From: an uncultured Akkermansia sp.
GTDB lineage: Bacteria; Verrucomicrobiota; Verrucomicrobiia; Verrucomicrobiales; Akkermansiaceae
Length of the DNA stretch: 38,803 nucleotides
Reading direction: 5' to 3'
Assembly: GCA_904502165.1 (NCBI GenBank)
Contig: CAJGDB010000009.1
Coordinates: 1 to 38,803, forward strand
Every line of letters begins with the position of its first letter. The first letter of the stretch is position 1. A program made the translations under genes and the position numbers. Below are positions 1-7,174 of the stretch, piece after piece. The notes beneath the pieces were generated by a model, which was given only the letters and a program-made list of their open reading frames with translations, searched no databases and was not told where the DNA came from.

Positions 1-860
1 ATACTGATGCCATAATAATGTTTCATCCCCAAAAGTTCATACAGAGGCAACTCTTTTCTCATAGATGAACCTAGCGCATCAATCACCGCCGGACGAGGAA
101 TTAAAAAAGCCCCTGCAAAGCGCATGATGCAGTACTCTTTGTCTGATGGTTCATCTTTGTCCATGTCCGGGAATAATATATGTCCCAATTCATGAGCCAA
201 AGTCATTCTTTTGCGAACAGGATTTCTATTTAACCAATCCGCTACGCAAATGAAAGGCCTGCCTTCGTAAAAGAAAGAAAATCCATCTATTCTATTATTA
301 TTAAACGGAACTTCACACACTAAAATCCCTTTTTGTTCCAATAACGAGCTTAGAGAAGGAATCGGGCCTCCACCTAAGTTCCATCGTTTACGAAGCTCCT
401 CGGCTATTTCTTCGAGCGCAGTCGCTCTATCTTGCTCATTCTTTGTTCTTCGTAACAACTTTTTACACTCACTTACTGAAAAAGGATTTTTCCATTCTAA
501 TCTATCACCCAAAACATTCTCCAGCGAGAGGTAGTGATTGCAGAGTTCAAGAGCAAGCAACTGAGCTGCTTCTATATCCTTCTGCGGGATACTCCATCTG
601 CTACGTCGAAATTTAACGTCCGGTGGGGTTACCAAAGCGCTATATGTCTCGTTCTCATTAATTTCGAGCATAGCACACAACTTTTCTTTAACTTCCGCAC
701 GTGGTTCCGCTGCATCTTTTTCATAACGAGATAGCATTTCGTGCGAAACGACCCCACCCAACATCGAACTTAACTTTCGCAACGAATATCCCTTAATAAT
801 TCTTCGATTTCGAAGTATCAGTCCGAATGACAAGCGCTTGCCGGTGGTTTCCTTCTTCAC
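1..860 (-). CDS. HTH (XRE)/ImmA-IrrE metallopeptidase regulator, partial at window edge
   Basis: My own reading of the minus strand gives an open frame of at least 286 residues that runs off the left edge. Residues 5-45 look like an XRE helix-turn-helix (SFGLILRNRRIIKGYSLRKL then an SSMLGG turn). Further on comes the zinc protease signature TLAHELGHILF (HELGH codons at 180-194), followed by an acidic stretch and FLIPRP, as in the ImmA/IrrE (COG2856) family. Such proteins bind DNA and cleave partner repressors, and often sit on mobile or stress-response loci. I chose the GTG at 858-860 because an in-frame stop lies ten codons upstream and a -35/-10 pair ends 7 nt before it. GC is visibly lower than in the main chromosome genes. 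The partner gene, if any, lies outside the window. Confidence 0.8.
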   Translation of the reverse strand, partial: MKKETTGKRLSFGLILRNRRIIKGYSLRKLSSMLGGVVSHEMLSRYEKDAAEPRAEVKEKLCAMLEINENETYSALVTPPDVKFRRSRWSIPQKDIEAAQLLALELCNHYLSLENVLGDRLEWKNPFSVSECKKLLRRTKNEQDRATALEEIAEELRKRWNLGGGPIPSLSSLLEQKGILVCEVPFNNNRIDGFSFFYEGRPFICVADWLNRNPVRKRMTLAHELGHILFPDMDKDEPSDKEYCIMRFAGAFLIPRPAVIDALGSSMRKELPLYELLGMKHYYGIS

Positions 861-897
861 GTTGACATGAATACTACATTTGTTACATCATGTCAAC
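861..897. promoter_or_regulatory. Perfect 10-bp inverted repeat, candidate autoregulatory operator
   Basis: GTTGACATGA (861-870) and its exact reverse complement TCATGTCAAC (888-897) are separated by 17 bp. One arm covers the -35 hexamer and the other overlaps the -10 and abuts the GTG start. That placement suits an HTH dimer repressing its own promoter. The sequence is seen directly; operator function is inference. Confidence 0.5.
868..896 (-). promoter_or_regulatory. Sigma70-type promoter of the ImmA-type regulator
   Basis: On the minus strand TTGACA (891-896), a 17-nt spacer and TATTCA (868-873) form a good -35/-10 pair. The -10 ends 7 nt before the GTG, so the mRNA should begin at or one base before the start codon. 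Confidence 0.6.
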
Positions 898-1237
898 TAT
901 AATTAGTTGAACTTGCCCCGATATCACGATAGAATCGGTCGAATATGAAAACAAGAGGTCTGCCGTGCCCCTAGTCCTTTGGAGTCCTCCGTCTTCGGCA
1001 AGCCGCGCCGAGACAGGCGGCGATAGTCAAAAACGGGCGTATACCGATTCTGCACAGGGCGGTTAATAACCAGCAGAAAACCCTCTAACGCATCTGGCGT
1101 TAGAGGGTTTTGAAGTTTATACCCTTTGAGAAGGGTTCGTCTCCGAGGATATGAATAAAAAACTTTGGGATATAATGCGTTATTTATAAGTTGCTTGTAA
1201 AATTAAAAAAAGGACATTGAGACGTTTTTTTACATAA
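898..1237. other. Gene-free interval of 340 bp between the regulator and the arsenic operon
   Basis: No start-to-stop frame with coding character was found. The interval holds a perfect 15-bp hairpin (1077-1111) and an AT-rich tail (about 1140-1235). On the minus strand one frame stays open from about 1210 down to a TGA at 924-926, through the hairpin, but contains no ATG or GTG, so I do not call it a gene. It could be a degraded gene end or a dispersed intergenic element. Confidence 0.5.
1077..1111. terminator. Strong symmetrical hairpin, candidate bidirectional terminator
   Basis: A 15-bp perfect stem AAAACCCTCTAACGC / GCGTTAGAGGGTTTT encloses a 5-nt loop. The A and T ends give only four U residues on either strand. 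It would lie downstream of the minus-strand arsenic operon. It could instead be part of an intergenic repeat. Confidence 0.45.
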
Positions 1238-2584
1238 TCACCAGCCCCAAAAGTTGCCATAAATATAACCGCTTATCGTGGACAAGACGATGACGAGAGA
1301 TACGTATATTGCCGTTTTTCTCCATCCCATTACGCCCGAAACAACCAGCATGTTGGGCAGCGAAAGGGACGGACCGGCCAGAAGTAATGCCAAGGCCGGA
1401 CCTTTGCCCATGCCGGAAGAGAGCAGACCCTGAACTATCGGTATCTCTGTAAGAGTACTGAAATACATGAATGCCCCGGTAACGGAGGAAAGGAAATTGG
1501 CAAGCACGCCATTTCCTCCGACTGCGTGTTGCACCCATTCGGCGGGAATCAGCCCGGGGATAGAAGTATCACCGTGCGTGGAACCAAGCAGCATTCCGGT
1601 AATGATGATACCTACTCCCATAAGCGGTATGGTCTTTTTGGCAAAGTCCCAGGATGATAAGGTCCACTCGCGATTCGCCTCTCTTTTATCGGAGAGAAGA
1701 ATCAGCGATAATGCAGCCAGCGCAACCACCATGGGGGGTAGCGGCGTGAACATGGGATCAGGAATGAATCGCAGGGATGCGGCAACGGTCAAAACGACGG
1801 CTATTGCCCCGGTATACACTTTCCATGTCGGAATACGCAGGTATTCTACCATACACCAACACATGAGCAATGCTGCCACACCTACGAGGTACCAACGATA
1901 GGTATAGGCAAGAGACCATATAGAGGAACTTTGTTCACCGGGAGCAGCCCAGTTGGCAAAGATAAGAACGGCAACCATTGCAAAAAAGAGCATGGCTGTC
2001 TGCCCGAAAGAATCGGCGGCAGTTTCTGCCTGCTGTTTTTCAGATGGAGACTCTGCTTTCTGCTGTTCTTCCCGGCGGTAAATCCAAGCCATTATCATAC
2101 CAATGATGACGGAAAACCCGATGGCGCAGACTGTACGGGCTATCCCCATTTCCATGCCCAGAATGCGTGCCGTCAGAATGATGGAAAGCATGCTTATGGC
2201 TGGGCCGGAATAAAGAAAGGCCATGGCCGGACCGAGACCTGCCCCTCTCTTGTAGATGCTGGTAAACAGCGGCAGAATCGTGCAGGAGCAAACCGCGAGA
2301 ATGCCACCCGATATGGCTGCAACGCTATATGAAAGCCATCGCGGAGCATGGGCTCCCAGATACCTCAATACCGAATCCTTACTGATGAATACTGCAATGA
2401 TTCCGGCTATGAAAAACGCAGGCAGCAGACACAGGATGACATGCTCCTGCGCATACCATTTCGCCAGATCCAGCGTAGCATGCAGCGAAGTCCGGAATGC
2501 CTGATTATTCAAGGGTAGAAAAAAGATGGCAGTATAGATGACAACCATCCACAACAATGATTTTAGTTCTGATTTATTGTTCAT
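1238..2584 (-). CDS. Predicted permease, ArsP-type organoarsenical efflux (DUF318 family)
   Basis: A 448-residue polytopic inner-membrane protein with roughly eight to ten hydrophobic segments in two homologous halves. A polar, Gln/Glu-rich cytosolic loop (about 170-190) separates them. The family (UPF0718/DUF318) includes ArsP, which exports trivalent organoarsenicals such as methylarsenite and reduced roxarsone. A cysteine pair sits in the first-half motif GGILAVCSCTILPLF; family members use cysteines here for metalloid binding. It is the last gene of the arsenic operon and starts 3 nt after arsG stops. The arsenic assignment rests on neighbours plus family; some DUF318 permeases are linked to other metals. 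Confidence 0.75.
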   Translation of the reverse strand: MNNKSELKSLLWMVVIYTAIFFLPLNNQAFRTSLHATLDLAKWYAQEHVILCLLPAFFIAGIIAVFISKDSVLRYLGAHAPRWLSYSVAAISGGILAVCSCTILPLFTSIYKRGAGLGPAMAFLYSGPAISMLSIILTARILGMEMGIARTVCAIGFSVIIGMIMAWIYRREEQQKAESPSEKQQAETAADSFGQTAMLFFAMVAVLIFANWAAPGEQSSSIWSLAYTYRWYLVGVAALLMCWCMVEYLRIPTWKVYTGAIAVVLTVAASLRFIPDPMFTPLPPMVVALAALSLILLSDKREANREWTLSSWDFAKKTIPLMGVGIIITGMLLGSTHGDTSIPGLIPAEWVQHAVGGNGVLANFLSSVTGAFMYFSTLTEIPIVQGLLSSGMGKGPALALLLAGPSLSLPNMLVVSGVMGWRKTAIYVSLVIVLSTISGYIYGNFWGW

Positions 2585-2587
2585 GTG

Positions 2588-3259
2588 TCAAATGATGAGT
2601 TCGGTTATTGTTATCCACATTCCGAGAAGGAAAAGACTGCTCCCGGCAAGGATCTTCCCCCAACGCTGAAGCACCGGAAGACAACGCAGGACTCCAGCTG
2701 CCTTTTCGGCTCCTGTTACCAGCAATAGGGCGAATGCCGCTACCGGAACCGATGTTCCTAATCCAAACAGAGCTATAGCCACCCAGGCCCATGTGCCGCT
2801 TTGGATGGCAATCGGCAGAGCTGTTCCAAAAAAGAGAGCCGCACTGGGAGGGCACAAAGCCAACGCAAAGAGCAGCCCCAGCATAAAGCTGCCCCATAAG
2901 CCACTGCTTGCGAGTTTATGAGTGACTGTTTTGCCGGGGTAGCGACCGATGGAGGGGATACGGATACACTCCAGCACAACGAGGCCGGAGACGATGAGTA
3001 TGGGGCCCATGTACAAAGGCAGGCTCTCCTGGAGCCAGAGTGATACGGCAGGGGCTCCTGCCAAGCCCTGGCTTATGAGCAGTCCTACTGCAACATAGGA
3101 GCAAATGCGCCCCAAAGTATAAAGCCCCGCTGCCATCAAGGCTCGATGTTGTGAGCCCACATGCCGGCTCATATAGCCGATAGCTGCCAGATTCGACGCT
3201 AACGGACAGGGTGCAATAGCAGCTGCCATTCCGGCAAGTACAAGATAAAGTATACTCAT
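2588..3259 (-). CDS. arsG: ArsG-like aromatic arsenical efflux permease (CcdA/DsbD-like fold)
   Basis: A 223-residue membrane protein with about six transmembrane helices. It carries the two proline-flanked cysteine motifs typical of the CcdA/LysE-like superfamily, APCPL near residue 18 and ALCPPS near residue 136. The ArsG family exports aminobenzyl arsenicals produced by the ArsE/ArsF nitroreductase system. Its start overlaps the last 4 nt of the thioredoxin-ArsF gene, indicating translational coupling. A cytochrome c biogenesis CcdA role is the main alternative, but no maturation genes are adjacent and the arsenic context is strong. Confidence 0.72.
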   Translation of the reverse strand: MSILYLVLAGMAAAIAPCPLASNLAAIGYMSRHVGSQHRALMAAGLYTLGRICSYVAVGLLISQGLAGAPAVSLWLQESLPLYMGPILIVSGLVVLECIRIPSIGRYPGKTVTHKLASSGLWGSFMLGLLFALALCPPSAALFFGTALPIAIQSGTWAWVAIALFGLGTSVPVAAFALLLVTGAEKAAGVLRCLPVLQRWGKILAGSSLFLLGMWITITELII

Positions 3260-4068
3260 CTCGTTATATAAGCGTTAATTTGTTCTCTTACATATTGCTT
3301 GTACGCTGTTTCGTCTCGGTTCAATTCCCAGATGCGAGACAACTTTTCCCATTCCCTTCCATTTCGAATATCACGTAATATAAGGCTTTTTGTTGTAAGC
3401 CCATAGAGATTAACCTGGTCTGCATCAGCTTCTTTCTGTACAAATGCTATCCCCATCTCTATGGCAACATCCCTGGCCCATTGCTCCATGCGCCTGCATG
3501 TCGGGCAGCGTTTTCCGAAGGTGAAATACACAAGCTCTGCCGAATTATCTGCCACAACCGGTGTGGGTGTGCTTACCGGTTCAACCGGGGCTTCCTGTTG
3601 TATTTGTTTGAGCGCAGCAACAGCCAACGCGCCGAAGCCAATGAGAAGTAAAGCCGTTTTCAACCCTTTGCCCGGGGTGCTTTCCGTTTTACTTTCTTGA
3701 TTTGTGGGGGATTTGCTGTTGCTATCTGCTCGTTGGCATCCGCAACCACATGAACATGTGGCGACATTCTCTTTTTCGAACTCTGTAGATGCCTGCACAT
3801 GAGAAAGAGAATCCTGTATCAGCTCTCTCAGTTGTTCCACGGTCAGCACCTTTCCCTGCCGGACTATTGCTCCGTTGATAGCAATCGCAGGAGTGTTGAA
3901 TATACCGGCTTCCGCTATCTCCAGCGGATTGGATATTTTCTCTATTTCGAACCTTCCCGGCAGCGTGCGTACAGCCTCTTCTGCATTACAGACTAAGGTT
4001 GTGCAACGCGTACACCCCGGACCATAGATTGTGATGTGTGTTGTTTTCATGGTTTGTATTGTGTTCAT
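3256..4068 (-). CDS. arsF: Thioredoxin-like domain fused to an ArsF-family nitroreductase subunit
   Basis: A 270-residue protein with three parts. Residues 8-90 form a small thioredoxin/glutaredoxin-like domain (GPGCTRC, C19 and C22, then TPAIAING), like the redox-active disulfide proteins of the TM0996/MTH895 type. Residues 95-135 are a polar linker with a cysteine cluster CSCGCGC (105-111). A hydrophobic segment (137-153) leads into a second redox domain (175-270) with FGKRCPTC (C188, C191), as in the ArsF family of nitroaromatic arsenical reductases. Elsewhere such a small redox protein is normally a separate gene beside arsF, so this looks like a fusion. The orientation in the membrane, and whether the domains pass electrons to each other, are inference. 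An internal ATG at residue 7 is an equally good start. Confidence 0.75.
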   Translation of the reverse strand: MNTIQTMKTTHITIYGPGCTRCTTLVCNAEEAVRTLPGRFEIEKISNPLEIAEAGIFNTPAIAINGAIVRQGKVLTVEQLRELIQDSLSHVQASTEFEKENVATCSCGCGCQRADSNSKSPTNQESKTESTPGKGLKTALLLIGFGALAVAALKQIQQEAPVEPVSTPTPVVADNSAELVYFTFGKRCPTCRRMEQWARDVAIEMGIAFVQKEADADQVNLYGLTTKSLILRDIRNGREWEKLSRIWELNRDETAYKQYVREQINAYITR

Positions 4069-4123
4069 ATTTGGGCAAGTCTAAAAACGAAAGTGTAAAA
4101 AGCCTTGTTTAAGTTATTTTTCG

Positions 4124-4420
4124 TCAGTCGACAAGGCAATTCAAGACAGTAGAAAGACAGGGAATAGCCAGACGATAATAGATGTTCTTTCCTCTTTGTT
4201 CTGCTGTGACCACCCCAGCATTCTTGAGTATATTGAGATGGCTGGAAATCGTGGATAAATCGCGCTCCGTCCCCTTGTGTAACTCGCAGACACATCGCTC
4301 TCCCGCCAACAGCATTCTGACGATATGCAAGCGAACCGGATGACCGAGAGCCTTAAAAACCGCAGATGCAGCTTCGTGCGACAGACTTATTTTTTCCGTA
4401 TTGTGGCAGTTACAATTCAT
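4124..4420 (-). CDS. arsR: ArsR/SmtB-family metalloregulatory repressor
   Basis: A 98-residue winged-helix repressor. The helix alpha-3 motif ERCVCEL (C43, C45) matches the ELCVCDL As(III)/Sb(III) site of ArsR, and the recognition helix region reads LSTISSHLNILKNAGVV. Extra cysteines occur at the N terminus (NCNCH, C3 and C5) and near residue 88, and these may add ligands. It lies second in the operon, 7 nt after arsC, and 55 nt ahead of the fusion gene. It should repress the promoter upstream of arsC and release it when trivalent arsenic binds. Confidence 0.88.
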   Translation of the reverse strand: MNCNCHNTEKISLSHEAASAVFKALGHPVRLHIVRMLLAGERCVCELHKGTERDLSTISSHLNILKNAGVVTAEQRGKNIYYRLAIPCLSTVLNCLVD

Positions 4421-4427
4421 GGGTATC

Positions 4428-4847
4428 TTACTGTAAGTGTTGTGCTAAGTTCACGATTTCTGCGCGTATTTCATCGCGCACGCGGCGGTATATGTTCAGA
4501 GCCTCCGCTTCAGGCAAACCAATTGCCAATGCAGGAGGGTCATCAAAAGGAAGGTGAATGAGTTTTCCCCCGGGGTAATAGGGGCAGGCTGAAGCGGCGC
4601 GGTCGCAGACCGTCACAATCAGGTCCCATTGAATATCGCTCGGCAACTCGTCAACCGTTTTAGAAAAATGTTGGCTCATGTCCATTCCGGCCTCGGCCAT
4701 AACGGCGAGCATGAGCGCATTCAAGCCATGTTTTTCTATCCCGGCAGACGCCACCTTCCACCCATCGGGGAAAAAGCACCGCCCCCAAGCCTCAGCCATC
4801 TGACTGCGGCAGGAATTACCCGTGCATAGAAACAAAACAGAGCTCAT
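4428..4847 (-). CDS. arsC: Arsenate reductase, thioredoxin-coupled low-molecular-weight phosphatase type
   Basis: Reduces arsenate to arsenite. From the ATG at 4845-4847 the protein has 139 residues. The P-loop is LCTGNSCRS, with nucleophile C8 and R14. The redox pair C81 (TVCD) and C88 (ACP) matches the three-cysteine mechanism of the staphylococcal-type ArsC, and FDDPP supplies the general acid. A longer frame opens at 4946, but it would run through the promoter and begin near the tRNA-Val terminator, so I prefer the inner start. It is the first gene of the operon, behind a consensus promoter. Arsenite made here would need an exporter; no ArsB or Acr3 is present in the window. Confidence 0.88.
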   Translation of the reverse strand: MSSVLFLCTGNSCRSQMAEAWGRCFFPDGWKVASAGIEKHGLNALMLAVMAEAGMDMSQHFSKTVDELPSDIQWDLIVTVCDRAASACPYYPGGKLIHLPFDDPPALAIGLPEAEALNIYRRVRDEIRAEIVNLAQHLQ

Positions 4848-4857
4848 GACAAGCGAT

Positions 4858-4885
4858 ATTATACGGACACTTTGATAAATGTCAA
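4858..4885 (-). promoter_or_regulatory. Consensus promoter of the arsenic operon with candidate ArsR site
   Basis: Perfect TTGACA (4880-4885) and TATAAT (4858-4863) are 16 nt apart on the minus strand, with the -10 ending 10 nt before the arsC ATG. An imperfect palindrome GACACTTTGATAAATGTC (4866-4883) fills the spacer and part of the -35, a plausible ArsR operator. The promoter is strong evidence; the operator is a guess. Confidence 0.75.
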
Positions 4886-4928
4886 TATGTCTTTTTTGCT
4901 TTTTTTCTCCTGCCATCACCTGTACACG

Positions 4929-4960
4929 AAAAAAGGCTGACTCCATACGAAGTCAGCCTT
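4929..4960 (-). terminator. Rho-independent terminator of tRNA-Val
   Basis: On the minus strand a 10-bp stem (arms 4951-4960 and 4933-4942, AAGGCTGACT / AGTCAGCCTT) with an 8-nt loop is followed by six U residues (4929-4934). It starts 4 nt beyond the tRNA 3' end. Confidence 0.85.
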
Positions 4961-4963
4961 TGA

Positions 4964-5035
4964 TACACGAGAAGAGATTCGAACTCCTGACCAACTGTGT
5001 GTAAGACAGCCGCTCTACCACTGAGCTACTCGTGC
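4964..5035 (-). tRNA. tRNA-Val (anticodon UAC)
   Basis: A 72-nt cloverleaf. The acceptor stem is GCACGAG / CTCGTGT, the D-arm begins GCTCAGTGGTAGAGC, and the anticodon arm GCTGT-CTTACAC-ACAGT gives anticodon TAC. The T-arm is AGGAG-TTCGAAT-CTCTT, and the discriminator base is A. CCA is not encoded. It has its own promoter and terminator. Its 3' end faces the low-GC arsenic segment, the usual geometry for island insertion at a tRNA. Confidence 0.95.
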
Positions 5036-5045
5036 GTGTGCCGGG

Positions 5046-5074
5046 AGTATATCAGAACGCAGAAGCATTAGCAA
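5046..5074 (-). promoter_or_regulatory. Promoter of tRNA-Val
   Basis: TTGCTA (5069-5074), a 17-nt spacer and TATACT (5046-5051) on the minus strand, ending 10 nt before the first tRNA base. Confidence 0.65.
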
Positions 5075-5128
5075 GCCTAAAATGAAAAAAAGTTTTGCAG
5101 GTATGACAGGCGGGGAGATTCTTTGCGT

Positions 5129-5158
5129 TTGCGCGCGGGTGGGGGCGTGTGGTAGAAT
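5129..5158 (+). promoter_or_regulatory. Promoter of the multiheme cytochrome gene
   Basis: TTGCGC (5129-5134), 18-nt spacer and TAGAAT (5153-5158), the latter preceded by TG as in extended -10 elements. The -10 ends 6 nt before the GTG start, predicting a leaderless mRNA. Confidence 0.55.
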
Positions 5159-5164
5159 GAGGGT

Positions 5165-7144
5165 GTGAGGCGAACCCTTTTCTATCCGATGCTGATGACC
5201 CCTGCCCTATGTGCTGACACGGGACAGGTGGAGCGGGAGCATTGGGATGAATCGGCTCTTTCCATCTCGCGCCAGTGCGCGGAATGCCACCGCAAGGAGT
5301 ATGACCTGTGGAAAGGCAGTGACCATGCCTGGGCGTGGCGGCACCCGCAGGAGGCACTGGATGCAGCCGCTTTTTCCGGGCAGCGGCTGAAGGCGCACGG
5401 GATGGAGCTGGAGATGACCCGCGATACCCAGGGCAACTGCCAGATACGGGATGTGGCCAGCGGCAGGGTTTACACTGTGGGCGGCGTGATTGGCCGTGAA
5501 CCGCTGGTGCAGTATCTGCTGCGATGGAAGGATGGCGGGTTGCAGACTCCGAGTGCGGCCTGGGATGTGGAGAAGAATGAGTGGTTCGATGTGTTCCGGG
5601 ACGATACCCTGCAGCAGAAGCGAGGCGGGGCCGAGCGCAAACCGGGTGAGTGGGGGCACTGGCCCGGCCGGGGAATGAATTGGGAGTCGCAGTGCGCCTG
5701 GTGCCACATGAGCGGGTTCAGGAAGAATTACGATGTGACTGCTGATACTTTCAAGGCCAGCTGGCAGGAGCCGGGTATCACCTGCATCCAGTGCCACAAA
5801 GTTTCTGCCACACCGGATGCCGGGGATGGATGCCTGGTGGCAAAGGCAGACCGCAAGCTTACCCCGCAGCAGCACGATGACAACTGCGCCAGCTGCCATG
5901 CACGCCGCGAGGAGCTGACTGGCAATTTCCAGATTGGCGACAAGTTTGACGACCATTTCCGCCTGGAATTGCCGAAGGTTCCTGGTGTTTTCCATGCAAA
6001 CGGGCTGCAGCTGGAGGAGGATTACTGCGAAACGAGTTTCCGCCTGCACCGAATGGGGCGTACCGGGGTTACCTGTTATGATTGCCATGACCCGCATTCC
6101 GGCAAGGTGAATAAACCCACCGAGAATGACGAACTCTGCCTGCAATGCCACGGAACCAACAAGGTGGTGAATGGTGTACTGGCCCCTCAGGTGGGGCACA
6201 ATAAGCTTTGCGGCGGCAAGGCCATGCCCTGCATTGAATGCCACATGCCGAAAATGACCTACATGGGCCGGGACCCGCGCCGCGACCATGCCCTGCACTG
6301 GCCCGACCCCCGCATGAGTATTGAGCTGGGGGTTCCGAATGCCTGCCTGAACTGCCACAAAGACAAGGACCACGAGTGGTGCATGGAGTATCTGGAAAAA
6401 CGCTACAAGGAAGAGAAACTCGGCAAATACCGCCAGCGTTTCCGCGCAGCAGGGCATGCCATGCAGGGCAAGGGCAGTGTGCAAGAGCTGCTTGCGGCAT
6501 ACGCGGTGGAGGAAATCCCCGCCTGGCGGGCTACGCTGCTGGGGCTTCTGGCTCAGTTTCCGCTCACCCCGGAGGTGCAGGCTGTAGCGCTGGGAGCAAC
6601 CGGTGACCCTGATGCCTTGGTGCGCGCCGCTGCGGCAGAACTTCTTGGGGGAGATGCCGCACGCAAGGCTCTGGCCGATAAAACACGCAGCGTGCGTCAC
6701 GCTGCCGGCTGGCGCTTGTTCCCGAATCTTCCGGTGCAGCACCCGGTGCTGCAGGAGATGAAGGAGACCGCCACCCACCAGGCAGACCAGCCAACCGGTT
6801 CCATGCAGCTGGCTATGCTTGCCTCTGCCGCAGGTGATACCGCCACGGCAGACCTCCAGTACCGGCGCGCGGTGGAGCGAGACCCCGCCAGCGTGGTGGC
6901 CCGCATGGATTATGCTGTGTTCCTTGCCCGCCAGGGTCGCCCGATAGATGCGCTGCGGCAAATGCTGGTCTGCGCGAAAGAGCACCCGCAGAATGCCGAG
7001 GTGCAGTACCGCCTGGGGCTCATTCTCATTGAGCTGAACCAGTATTCCCCCGCTTTCCGTGCCATGCAGAAAGCTCTCCGGCTCAACCCGCAGCACAGTG
7101 CTGCCCGTCAGGCAGTCGAGCAGCTTCGTCCCTATCTCCGTTAA
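5165..7144 (+). CDS. Secreted eight-heme cytochrome c with C-terminal HEAT and TPR repeats
   Basis: A 659-residue protein with a short export signal (RR start, hydrophobic core, cleavage likely after ALCA, residue 17). Eight CxxCH haem-binding motifs begin at cysteines 38, 177, 207, 241, 304, 325, 356 and 394, resembling the cytochrome c554 / doubled-CxxCH families of periplasmic electron carriers and multihaem reductases. Residues of about 430-530 look like HEAT-type helical repeats, and residues 560-655 like three TPRs. GTG at 5165 is preferred: an upstream ATG in the same frame hits a stop after three codons, and the promoter ends 6 nt before it. The electron donor and acceptor are unknown, and no cytochrome maturation genes are nearby. 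Catalytic function is not assigned. Confidence 0.85.
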   Translation: MRRTLFYPMLMTPALCADTGQVEREHWDESALSISRQCAECHRKEYDLWKGSDHAWAWRHPQEALDAAAFSGQRLKAHGMELEMTRDTQGNCQIRDVASGRVYTVGGVIGREPLVQYLLRWKDGGLQTPSAAWDVEKNEWFDVFRDDTLQQKRGGAERKPGEWGHWPGRGMNWESQCAWCHMSGFRKNYDVTADTFKASWQEPGITCIQCHKVSATPDAGDGCLVAKADRKLTPQQHDDNCASCHARREELTGNFQIGDKFDDHFRLELPKVPGVFHANGLQLEEDYCETSFRLHRMGRTGVTCYDCHDPHSGKVNKPTENDELCLQCHGTNKVVNGVLAPQVGHNKLCGGKAMPCIECHMPKMTYMGRDPRRDHALHWPDPRMSIELGVPNACLNCHKDKDHEWCMEYLEKRYKEEKLGKYRQRFRAAGHAMQGKGSVQELLAAYAVEEIPAWRATLLGLLAQFPLTPEVQAVALGATGDPDALVRAAAAELLGGDAARKALADKTRSVRHAAGWRLFPNLPVQHPVLQEMKETATHQADQPTGSMQLAMLASAAGDTATADLQYRRAVERDPASVVARMDYAVFLARQGRPIDALRQMLVCAKEHPQNAEVQYRLGLILIELNQYSPAFRAMQKALRLNPQHSAARQAVEQLRPYLR

Positions 7145-7174
7145 TATACACCTCTTCCCATTCCTTCCCTCATC

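Noticed and set aside
5207..7096. 629-codon open frame on the minus strand
   Set aside because: Antisense shadow of the multiheme cytochrome gene, low-complexity translation, no signal or domain.
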